A model generated the notes under the pieces. It saw only the letters and a program-made list of their open reading frames with translations, had not been told where the DNA came from and ran no database searches. 64,000 nucleotides of DNA from Marinibaculum sp040216765 (GTDB taxonomy: Bacteria; Pseudomonadota; Alphaproteobacteria; Ferrovibrionales; Ferrovibrionaceae). Shown here in pieces: positions 48,084 to 54,987 of this stretch; the first letter of the stretch is position 1, and each line of letters begins with the position of its first letter. A program made the position numbers and the translations under genes. The stretch is from the NCBI GenBank assembly GCA_040216765.1, contig JAVJON010000002.1:93693-157692 (forward strand), given 5' to 3'.

Positions 48084-48785
48084 TCAGGCGATCGGCACGA
48101 GGCGCGCGGCGGGCACCGGGAAGACCTCCCGCGCGCCCAGCATCCAGGCATGGAAGGTGCGGGCCAGGACGGCATGGAAGGCGGGGTCCAGCACGTCGAG
48201 GCCGCCGGTATAGGCGCCGAAGGCCGGCATCACCAGGCGCTGGCCGTCGGTGGCGAAGCAGCGCCGGCTGAAGGCCCGCCCGCGCACCTGCACCCGCGCC
48301 TTGGGGTGGAAATGGCCGACGATCTCGCCCGCCGCTTCCGCCGCGCCACCGCTAGCCGTCCCGGCCAGCGGTTCATGGCGGAACACCAGGCGGCCGAGCT
48401 GCAGTTCCGGCGCGCTGCGCCCGCCCAGCCAGTGCGGCACCTCCGGGTCGTGGTTGCCGGTGATCCAGATCCAGTCCAGCCCGTCCATCAGCGCGCGCAG
48501 GCGCTGCAGGTCGCCGTCATCCAGGCGGCCCGGCGCGGCCCGGTCGTGGAAGCTGTCGCCCAGGCAGATCACCCGGTCGGGGCGGAACTGGCGCAGCACC
48601 GCGGCGATGCGCGACAGGTTGGCGCGGGTGTCGTAGGGGGGCAGCAGGGCACCGCCGCGCGCCGCCGCCGCGCTGCCCTTCTCGAAATGCAGGTCGGCAA
48701 AGATGGCGGTGCGCGCGCCGGGCCACCACAGGGCGCCGGACAGATGGGGCAGCAGCACTTCGCCGTTCAGGATCATCGCGGGCAT
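48084..48785 (-). CDS. pdeM: PdeM, ligase-associated DNA damage response phosphoesterase
   Basis: A 233-residue calcineurin-like phosphoesterase. Metal motifs are IFADLHFEKGSA, CLGDSFHD, WITGNHDPE and VGHFHPK. These match PdeM, the endonuclease named in the ligase-associated repair set (with a helicase, exonuclease and ATP-dependent ligase). The helicase gene lies just upstream, 52 bp away. The ligase and MBL-type exonuclease are not in the window. The start was taken at 48785; a second Met is three codons in. Confidence 0.88.
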   Translation of the reverse strand: MPAMILNGEVLLPHLSGALWWPGARTAIFADLHFEKGSAAAARGGALLPPYDTRANLSRIAAVLRQFRPDRVICLGDSFHDRAAPGRLDDGDLQRLRALMDGLDWIWITGNHDPEVPHWLGGRSAPELQLGRLVFRHEPLAGTASGGAAEAAGEIVGHFHPKARVQVRGRAFSRRCFATDGQRLVMPAFGAYTGGLDVLDPAFHAVLARTFHAWMLGAREVFPVPAARLVPIA

Positions 48786-48837
48786 TTTCCAGGCGCGGGC
48801 CGGGCGCGAAGCCGGGCAGGGTTCGGCGGGCGGGCGG

Positions 48838-51342
48838 TCACAGCAGGCGGCAGGCTTCCTCGATAAGCGCCTCCGACGCCTCGCCCAGCAGGTCGTCCAT
48901 CGTGGCCGGGCCCAGGACCGGCTCCTTGCCGATCTCCAGCATCACCGGGACGGCGAGCGGCGAAACGCGGTCCAGGGACTTGAACAGGATGCGGCCCTGG
49001 ACGCGGCGGAGCATATCGCCCAGCCGGCCGATATCCAAAAGGCCGGTCGCGGCATCCGCGCGTGTCGCCTGCAGCAGGATATGGTCCGGTTCGTAGCGGC
49101 GCAGCACGTCGTAGATCAGATCCGACGAGACGGTGACCTGTTTTCCGCTCTTTTCCTGGCCCGGATGGCGCCGCTCGATCAGCCCGGCGATCACGCCGAC
49201 ATTGCGGAACGTGCGCTTCAGCAATGCGCTTTCTGCAAGCCAGGATTCCAGGTCGTCGCCCAGCATGTCCTCGTGGAACAGGGCGGCGACCTGGCCCGCC
49301 CCGGCAACCGGCCGCAGGCTCCAGGCCGCCATGGCATATTCCGAGGCGACGAAGCCCATCGGCCGCAGCCCGGCGCGCTCCATCCGCCGGGTCAGCAGCA
49401 TGCCCAGGGTCTGGTGCGCCAGCCGCCCCTCGAACGGATAGGCCACCAGGTAGTGGCGCCTGCCGCGGGGGAAGCTCTCCACCAGAAGCTGGCTGGGCCG
49501 CGGCAGGACCGAGCGCAGCTCCTGCATCCGCAGCCAGTCGCGCACCTGAGCGGGCAGGCGGGCCTTGCGCCAGTCGGCCAGCAGCTGTCGCACGCGGCCG
49601 GCGAGGAAGGTCGACAGCGGGAACTTGCCGCCATCGTAGGACGGGATCGCGGGATCCTCGGCCGGCGCCCGGGTGACGATGGCCGCCATCTCGCGCAGGC
49701 CCTCGAAGCGCAGCACCTGGCCGGCGAAGACGAAGGTATCGCCGGGCACCAGCTGCTCGATGAAGCCTTCCTCCACCTCGCCCAGGTTGCGCCCGCCACG
49801 CAGGCGCACCTTGATCTTCGGCGCCTCCACGATGGTGCCGGCGTTCATCCGGTACTGGCGCAGGACATGCTTGCCGGTCACCGTCCAGCGGCCGTCCTCC
49901 TGCTGGCGCAGCCGGCGATAGCGGTCATAGGCGCGCAGCGCATAGCCGCCATCGGCGACATAGCCCAGCACCTTGTCGAAGGTCGCGCGGTCCAGCCCGG
50001 CATAGGGGGCGGCCGCGCGGGTCTCGGCAAACTGCGCGTCGGCATCGAACGGCCCGGAACAGGCCATGCCCAGCAGGTGCTGCGCCAGGACGTCGTAGCC
50101 GCCGGCGCGCGGCTGTTCGCCGTCCAGCTGGCCGTCGCCCACCGCCTGCACCGCGGCCCGGCATTCCAGCACCTCGAAGCGGTTGGCCGGCACCAGCAGG
50201 GCGCGGCTGGCCTCGGCCATGCGGTGGTTGGAGCGGCCGATGCGCTGCAGGGTGCGGCTGATCCCCTTCGGTGCGCCCAGCTGGATCACCAGGTCGACAT
50301 CCCCCCAGTCGATGCCCAGGTCCAGGGTGGAGGTGCAGACCACGGCCCGCAGGGAACCGCGCGCCATCGCCGCCTCCACCTTGCGGCGCTGCTCCTTCTC
50401 CAGGGAGCCATGATGGAGGGCGATCGGCAGATTGTCCTCGTTGAGGTGCCAGAGCGACTGGAAGACCATTTCGGCCTGGCTGCGGGTGTTCACGAATACC
50501 AGCGCGATGCGCGCCTGGCGGATCGCGGTATAGATCTCGCCATAGGCATGCCGCGCGGTATGGCCGGACCAGGGGACATGCGCGTCGGAGGCCAGGATCG
50601 TGATCTCCGGCATCGCGCCGCCGCCGGTGCGCACCAGGCTGGCATTGCCGCCAGGGTCCAGGAAGCGCTGCAGCCGCGCCGGCTCCGCCACGGTGGCCGA
50701 CAGGCCGATGCGGCGATGGCCGGGTGCCAGACGCGCCAGCCGTGCCATGCCCAGCGACAGGAGCTCGCCGCGCTTGCTGTTCGCCAGGGCATGCAGTTCG
50801 TCCAGCACCAGCCAGCGCAGGGCGCGGAAGAAGCGGGGCGCATCGGGAAAGCTGAGCAGCAGGGCCAGCTGCTCCGGCGTGGTCATCAGGATGTCCGGCG
50901 GCGCCACCCGCTGGCGGCTGCGCTTCGACGCCTTGGTGTCGCCGCTGCGGGTCTCGATCCGCAGGTCCAGCCCCATCTCGCCCACCGGGATTTCCAGGTT
51001 GCGGGCGACATCCACCGCCAATGCCTTCAGCGGGGAAATGTACAGCGTATGCAGGTCGCGGCCGCCGGGCCGGTCGGCCCGGTCCGGGCTCTCGATCAGC
51101 TCCGCCAGGCTGGGCAGGAAGCCGGCCAGGGTCTTGCCGCCGCCGGTGGGTGCGATCGCCAGCACCGAGCGGCCGGCCCGGGCCCGGGCCAGGACGGCAA
51201 GCTGGTGGGCATGCGGCTGCCAGCCCCGGCCCGCGAACCAGGCGGCCAGGGGGGCGGGCAGGGGCGCGTCGGGCGGCGCAGGCGATGCGTCCTCCCCAAT
51301 GGGTAGGACAGCCTGGGACAAATTATCCACAGTTTGGGACAT
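48838..51342 (-). CDS. Ligase-associated DEXH-box helicase (Lhr-like)
   Basis: An 834-residue superfamily 2 helicase. Walker A is IAPTGGGKTLAGFL, motif II is DELHAL, motif III is SATV, and motif VI is QRIGRSNHR. The later part has a WH domain and a DUF4 (Lhr-C) type core. It corresponds to the ligase-associated DEXH helicase that accompanies PdeM, LigD-like ligase and exonuclease. The start at 51342 was chosen because the in-frame extension to 51513 runs through palindromic repeats. Confidence 0.9.
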   Translation of the reverse strand: MSQTVDNLSQAVLPIGEDASPAPPDAPLPAPLAAWFAGRGWQPHAHQLAVLARARAGRSVLAIAPTGGGKTLAGFLPSLAELIESPDRADRPGGRDLHTLYISPLKALAVDVARNLEIPVGEMGLDLRIETRSGDTKASKRSRQRVAPPDILMTTPEQLALLLSFPDAPRFFRALRWLVLDELHALANSKRGELLSLGMARLARLAPGHRRIGLSATVAEPARLQRFLDPGGNASLVRTGGGAMPEITILASDAHVPWSGHTARHAYGEIYTAIRQARIALVFVNTRSQAEMVFQSLWHLNEDNLPIALHHGSLEKEQRRKVEAAMARGSLRAVVCTSTLDLGIDWGDVDLVIQLGAPKGISRTLQRIGRSNHRMAEASRALLVPANRFEVLECRAAVQAVGDGQLDGEQPRAGGYDVLAQHLLGMACSGPFDADAQFAETRAAAPYAGLDRATFDKVLGYVADGGYALRAYDRYRRLRQQEDGRWTVTGKHVLRQYRMNAGTIVEAPKIKVRLRGGRNLGEVEEGFIEQLVPGDTFVFAGQVLRFEGLREMAAIVTRAPAEDPAIPSYDGGKFPLSTFLAGRVRQLLADWRKARLPAQVRDWLRMQELRSVLPRPSQLLVESFPRGRRHYLVAYPFEGRLAHQTLGMLLTRRMERAGLRPMGFVASEYAMAAWSLRPVAGAGQVAALFHEDMLGDDLESWLAESALLKRTFRNVGVIAGLIERRHPGQEKSGKQVTVSSDLIYDVLRRYEPDHILLQATRADAATGLLDIGRLGDMLRRVQGRILFKSLDRVSPLAVPVMLEIGKEPVLGPATMDDLLGEASEALIEEACRLL

Positions 51343-51370
51343 ATCAGGATCAAAACACGAAAACGATGTC

Positions 51371-51455
51371 CCCCTCAAGCTGCGCCTTCCGCATGACTCG
51401 CGGCGCTCCGCCGCTGGCGGAATGGGTTCTCGGGTCAAGCCCGAAAACGACGAGG
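51371..51455. repeat. Dispersed palindromic repeat copy 2
   Basis: Contains GCTGGCGGAATGGGTT followed by CTCGGGTCAAGCCCG and AACGACGAGG, close to the second half of the copy at 42386. The first hairpin half is partly replaced. It lies just upstream of the helicase start codon. Confidence 0.7.
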
Positions 51456-51487
51456 AGGGAGGGCCAGAGCGACATCTTCCCTCAACC

Positions 51488-51592
51488 GTCATGGTCGGCC
51501 TTGAGCCGACCATTCATTCCGCGAACGCCGCGGTGCTGCACGGCCGGCGGATTGGGTTCTCGGGTCAAGCCCGGGAACGACGAGGAGGGAGG
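51488..51592. repeat. Dispersed palindromic repeat copy 3
   Basis: Both halves are present: CGTCATGGTCGGCCTTGAG with CCGACCATTCATTCCGC, and GATTGGGTTCTCGGGTC with AAGCCCGGGAACGACG. It follows copy 2 by about 30 bp. The two copies fill most of the 272 bp between the helicase and MarR genes, both minus-strand. Confidence 0.75.
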
Positions 51593-51614
51593 GGTGGGGT
51601 CCGGGCGGCGGAGG

Positions 51615-52253
51615 CTAGCTTTCCTCGAACGCCCCGTCGCCGGGCCGGCCGCCGGCGCTTCCTGCCAGCGGGCGGAAGTTGATGCAGAGCTGGTCCGCCT
51701 TCTCCTGCCGGATCGGCTCGCCGGTGACGCCGCAGCGTTGCACGGCGGCTTCGCCGGAGGGCTGGGGGTCCTCCACGCAGCGCAGGCTGCAATCGGCGCA
51801 GACGCCGAAGGTGCGCACGCCATGGACCATCTGCACGTCATGCAGCAGGCGTGTCAGGCCGCGCACCAGGGCCTGGCTGTCATCCTCCAACAGGCCGTCG
51901 GCGGCGATGCCGAGGGTGTTGATCGGGTCCTTGCCCAGCAATGCCTCGCCGGCCGCGGTCAGGGCCAGGTCGCGCTGGCGCTTGTCGACGGTGCAGCGGC
52001 TGCGGCTGATCAGGCCCTTGTTCTCCAGCGCGATCAGGGTCTGCGACGCGGTGCCCTTGGTAGCGCCGAGATACTCCGCGACGGCGCTCGGCGTCCGCGA
52101 CTGCTCGTTGGCCTGTGCCAGGAAACGCAATGCCTCCCACTGGGCAGGATTGAGCCCTTCGGCAAACTGCAGTTCGCGCGACAGCCGAGCCAGCCGATCG
52201 ATCAGGGTGGCGATGCGGCGCGCTGAGTTGGAACGGGGCAATGGCATGGCCAT
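51615..52253 (-). CDS. MarR-family regulator with Cys-rich C-terminal tail
   Basis: A 212-residue regulator. The winged helix spans about 30-105 (LNPAQWEALRFLAQANE, TPSAVAEYLGATKGTASQTLIAL). The C-terminal 65 residues contain five cysteines at 152, 155, 159, 174 and 190 (VCADCSLRC, RCGVTGEP, QLCINF), a spacing suitable for a metal or iron-sulfur site or redox sensing; I infer this from spacing only. It is divergent from rpoH. Palindromic operator-like sequences lie directly before its ATG and 45 bp further. A second Met at 52247 is possible. Confidence 0.82.
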   Translation of the reverse strand: MAMPLPRSNSARRIATLIDRLARLSRELQFAEGLNPAQWEALRFLAQANEQSRTPSAVAEYLGATKGTASQTLIALENKGLISRSRCTVDKRQRDLALTAAGEALLGKDPINTLGIAADGLLEDDSQALVRGLTRLLHDVQMVHGVRTFGVCADCSLRCVEDPQPSGEAAVQRCGVTGEPIRQEKADQLCINFRPLAGSAGGRPGDGAFEES

Positions 52254-52274
52254 ATAGTAGCGACTCGCTATTAT
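52254..52274 (-). promoter_or_regulatory. Operator-like palindrome 1 (next to MarR start)
   Basis: A nearly perfect 21-bp palindrome centred on 52264 that contains TAGTAGCGACTCGCTATTA. It touches the ATG at 52253, so bound protein would block MarR translation start or transcription. MarR proteins typically bind such palindromes and autoregulate. Confidence 0.6.
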
Positions 52275-52299
52275 TCTTGCAAGCGCGATGCGCAAGGGG

Positions 52300-52318
52300 T
52301 AGTATCGACTCACTATCA
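52300..52318 (+). promoter_or_regulatory. Operator-like palindrome 2 (upstream of rpoH)
   Basis: Matches palindrome 1 at 16 of 19 positions with consensus TAGTANCGACTCNCTATNA, offset by 45 bp. It lies 26 bp before the rpoH ATG, so MarR may repress both genes. Confidence 0.55.
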
Positions 52319-52343
52319 CTTGGCGTCCAGAGAGGATGCGGCC

Positions 52344-53234
52344 ATGACGACGGCAGTGGAGACGGGACCGACAGCGACCTTGAACCGGCGGTTCATCGCC
52401 AACGCGATGGAGCAGCCGCTGCTGAGCCCGGAACTGGAACATGACCTGGCGCGGCGCTGGCGGGAGCAGGGCGACGAGCGGGCGATGCATCACCTGGTCA
52501 GCGCCTATATGCGCCTGGTGGTGGCCACCGCATCCCGCTTCCGCGGCTATGGCCTGCCGATGAGCGACCTCGTGCAGGAAGGCAATGTCGGCCTGATGCA
52601 GGCGGCGGCGCGTTTCGAGCATGACCGCAATGTCCGCTTCTCGACCTATGCCAGCTGGTGGATCCGCTCTGCGATGCAGGAATTCATCCTGCGCAACTGG
52701 TCGATCGTGCGCTCCGGCACAAGTGCCGGCCAGAAGGCGCTGTTCTTCAACCTGCGTTGGCTGCGCGCCCGCATCGAGAAGTCCGGCGGCCGCGGCCTGA
52801 CCGAGGAGGCGCGCGACCAGATCGCGCAGCAGCTGAACGTCTCCATCGCCGATGTGGAGCGGATGGCGCAGCGCCTGGCCGGCCGCGACCATTCCCTGAA
52901 CGATCCGGTCGGCGAGGACGGCTCCGAGGAATGGCAGGACTTCCTGCAGGACAACAGCCCGACGCCGGAAGACCTGACCATCGAGAGCCGCGATTCCGCC
53001 ACCCGCGGCGCCTGGCTGCGCGAGGCGATCAAGGACCTGACCGAGCGCGAGCAGATGATCATCACCGAGCGGATGCTGCAGGACGACCGCGCCACCCTGG
53101 AACAGCTTGGCGAGCGTCTGGGCATCACCAAGGAGCGGGTGCGGCAGATCGAATCGAAGGCCTTCCAGAAGCTGAAGTCCGGCGTGCTGCGCCGCTGGCA
53201 CGATGCCGAGGGGCCGGCCCTGACGGCGGCCTGA
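52344..53234 (+). CDS. rpoH: RNA polymerase sigma-32-type factor
   Basis: A 296-residue sigma factor of the RpoH group. Region 2 is DLVQEGNVGLMQAAARFEHD with the aromatic stretch VRFSTYASWWIRSAMQEFIL, and the RpoH box reads QKALFFNLR. Region 4 is LEQLGERLGITKERVRQIESKAFQKLK. Alphaproteobacteria often carry RpoH1 and RpoH2; this copy looks RpoH2-like but assignment by eye is uncertain. The start at 52344 has a GAGAGGA ribosome site. It directs heat- or oxidative-stress genes. Its promoter region holds an operator shared with the MarR gene, which would be an unusual way to control a stress sigma factor. Confidence 0.9.
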   Translation: MTTAVETGPTATLNRRFIANAMEQPLLSPELEHDLARRWREQGDERAMHHLVSAYMRLVVATASRFRGYGLPMSDLVQEGNVGLMQAAARFEHDRNVRFSTYASWWIRSAMQEFILRNWSIVRSGTSAGQKALFFNLRWLRARIEKSGGRGLTEEARDQIAQQLNVSIADVERMAQRLAGRDHSLNDPVGEDGSEEWQDFLQDNSPTPEDLTIESRDSATRGAWLREAIKDLTEREQMIITERMLQDDRATLEQLGERLGITKERVRQIESKAFQKLKSGVLRRWHDAEGPALTAA

Positions 53235-53254
53235 GCCGCCGCGGCCGGGGCCGT

Positions 53255-54022
53255 TCAGGGTCCCGGTACAGGCGTCCCCGCGGCCAGCGGCGCGATGCAC
53301 GCTTCGTCGTCGTTGCGGACCGCATTGACACGGGTGGAGACCCGGTAGAACCCCATGGCCTCCGCCGGGAACGGGCGCAGCAGGCCCTGCAACTCCTCGT
53401 CCGTGGCGTCCGGCGCCAGCCAGGGCGCGAAATCCTCCGGCGCCAGCATCACCGGCATGCGCGCATGGATCTTCGCGATCGCCGCATTCGCGGTGGTGGT
53501 GACGATGCTGAAGCTGAGGATGCCGTCGCCGTCCACGCCCCCGGGGCTGACCGCTCCCCCGGGGCCGGCCACCCGGTCGGGGATGTCGGCGCCCTGCGGC
53601 GGGTGCCAGGTCTCGTAGAGGCCCGCGAAGGCGAAGGGGGCGCCGCCCTTCAGGCCGATCCGCCAGGGCTGCTTCGCCGGCTTCGGCCCGTCGTCCAGCT
53701 TCTGCCATTCGTAGAACCCGTCCGCCGGGACGAGGCAGCGCCGCTGCCGGAACGCCGCGCGGAAGGCGGGCTTCGTTGCCACCGTTTCGGCGCGGGCATT
53801 GATCATCCTTGCGCCTTCCGACAGCGCCTTCACGAAGCGCGGCAGCAGGCCCCAGCGCGCCATGGCGAAGTCGCGCGGGCCGCCCGCGACCCCGGCGCGC
53901 ACGATCGGCGCACCTTGCGTCGGCGCGATGTTGTAGCGCGCCGGCAGGTTCGGCACGGCGTCGAAGCCGAACAGCCGGCGCATCGCCTCCGGCGGCGTGG
54001 TCAGGCTGTAGCGGCCGCACAT
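53255..54022 (-). CDS. SOS response-associated peptidase (SRAP, YedK/HMCES-like)
   Basis: A 255-residue SRAP protein. It starts with Met-Cys (MCGRYSLTT); Cys2 is the residue that forms a covalent bond with abasic DNA. NARAETV, RCLVPADGFYEWQ (with the catalytic Glu) and IHARMPVML (with the His) follow, all family hallmarks. SRAP proteins shield abasic sites in single-stranded DNA by crosslinking. The start at 54022 was fixed by the need for Cys2. It converges on rpoH with about 20 bp between stops. A LexA box was not seen upstream. Confidence 0.9.
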   Translation of the reverse strand: MCGRYSLTTPPEAMRRLFGFDAVPNLPARYNIAPTQGAPIVRAGVAGGPRDFAMARWGLLPRFVKALSEGARMINARAETVATKPAFRAAFRQRRCLVPADGFYEWQKLDDGPKPAKQPWRIGLKGGAPFAFAGLYETWHPPQGADIPDRVAGPGGAVSPGGVDGDGILSFSIVTTTANAAIAKIHARMPVMLAPEDFAPWLAPDATDEELQGLLRPFPAEAMGFYRVSTRVNAVRNDDEACIAPLAAGTPVPGP

Positions 54023-54175
54023 GGCTCGCCGCACGGCCGCAGCCCGGCCGCTCTCTGGAATCGTTCGCACTGCATCACGTCTGGCTGCTCCGCTCTTGTC
54101 GCCTGCCGCTACGCTCCCGACATCTGGCCTGTCCGGGAGGGCTCCGATGAAATCTCTAGCACCATGGAGGGAAGG

Positions 54176-54409
54176 ATGCAGCGGGACCTGGGTTCGTCCT
54201 GGCTGATTGCGGTCGTGGCAGCCGGCCTGCTGGTGGTGGCCAGCCTGGCCGAGGGCTGGTGCGCCGATCTGGCGGGCACGGCGGAATCGGCCGGCAGCGG
54301 CGAGATCGTCTACATTCCCAACCAGACGTTCCAGATGCGCAGCGACCCCAGCGGCCGCTACCAGACCTATATCCGCGGCATGGTTCCGGTCTATCTCGAC
54401 CGGGAGTGA
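54176..54409 (+). CDS. Exported 77-residue protein with DPSGRY motif
   Basis: A small protein with a hydrophobic N-terminal segment (WLIAVVAAGLLVVASLAEG) that is a signal peptide or anchor. The short C-terminal domain reads IVYIPNQTFQMRSDPSGRY then IRGMVPVYLDRE. The motif DPSGRY...RG.P recurs in the 58-residue protein 130 bp downstream. The ATG follows GGAGGGAAGG. No family was recognised. Its neighbours are SRAP (divergent) and a TusA-like gene, without evidence of a shared role. Confidence 0.6.
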   Translation: MQRDLGSSWLIAVVAAGLLVVASLAEGWCADLAGTAESAGSGEIVYIPNQTFQMRSDPSGRYQTYIRGMVPVYLDRE

Positions 54410-54431
54410 CCGCCGCCGCGCGAAGGATGCC

Positions 54432-54447
54432 TGTGACACGGGTCACG
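54432..54447 (+). promoter_or_regulatory. CRP/FNR-like palindrome
   Basis: TGTGA-N6-TCACG, matching the CRP half-site pattern TGTGA-N6-TCACA with one change at the end. It lies about 95 bp before the 58-residue gene and downstream of the 77-residue gene. It could be a regulator site for the TusA operon, though one match of this length can occur by chance. Confidence 0.4.
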
Positions 54448-54541
54448 AAGCCGCCAGACCGGGTCGGGATGCAACTTGCTCCCGGCCGGCAGCAGTCCAA
54501 AGTCTGCGTTCCGTCGACCTGCGCATCGGAGAGTTGAACCC

Positions 54542-54718
54542 ATGCTGACCCACGACGCCGGTGTCTTGGCCGGACAGGAATCCTGCCATGCTTCGGACTG
54601 GCCCGCCCATGCCGGCGATTCCCATGTCGGGCTGGATCCGAGCGGCCGCTACCTGGCGAAGGTCCGCGGCCTGCGCCCCCGCATCGTGGCCGGGCAGGCC
54701 GTGGCGGGGGCCGGGTGA
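54542..54718 (+). CDS. 58-residue protein with DPSGRY motif
   Basis: A small protein, MLTHDAGVLAGQES at the start and GLDPSGRYLAKVRGLRPRIV in the second half. A GGAGAG ribosome site lies 8 nt before the ATG. The stop overlaps the GTG of the TusA-like gene (GTGA), so the two are coupled. The motif DPSGRY..x.RG..P matches the C-terminus of the 77-residue protein upstream, suggesting a small paralogous pair with and without a signal segment. No family recognised. Confidence 0.6.
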   Translation: MLTHDAGVLAGQESCHASDWPAHAGDSHVGLDPSGRYLAKVRGLRPRIVAGQAVAGAG

Positions 54719-54978
54719 CGGGCGCGGGCGGGCTGACGGAAGCGGCGAAGGCATCCCTGCGCCGGCTGGACACGACCGGGCATCGCTGCCCGATCCCGGT
54801 GGTGCGGACCGAGGCGGCGCTGCGGGCCCTGCCCCGCGGCGCGGTGCTGGAAGTGCTGGCCGACGACCCGCTGGCGGCGGTCGATATTCCGCATTTCTGC
54901 CGGCAGGCGGGGCATGACGTGATCGTTGAGCGCCTGCCGTCCGGCTGGCGCTTCCTGGTCTCGAAGGCCGCGGCCTGA
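54715..54978 (+). CDS. TusA/SirA-family sulfur-carrier protein
   Basis: An 87-residue protein of the TusA fold. The signature CPIPV lies in GHRCPIPVVRTEAALRALPRG, with the active Cys for sulfur transfer. A second conserved part is VLADDPLAAVDIPHF. TusA proteins move persulfide sulfur to tRNA thiolation, molybdenum cofactor or energy metabolism proteins. It could feed sulfur metabolism alongside the soeABC-like sulfite dehydrogenase 2.2 kb away, but that link is inference. The GTG start overlaps the stop of the upstream small gene. Confidence 0.85.
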   Translation: MTGAGGLTEAAKASLRRLDTTGHRCPIPVVRTEAALRALPRGAVLEVLADDPLAAVDIPHFCRQAGHDVIVERLPSGWRFLVSKAAA

Positions 54979-54987
54979 GCGCCGTGC

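Noticed and set aside
51343..51513. Upstream in-frame extension of the helicase start
   Set aside because: It runs through the palindromic repeats and adds no conserved residues, so the ATG at 51342 was used.
54023..54100. LexA box upstream of the SRAP gene
   Set aside because: No GTTC-N7-GTTC or GAAC-N7-GAAC was found in this interval despite the gene's SOS association.
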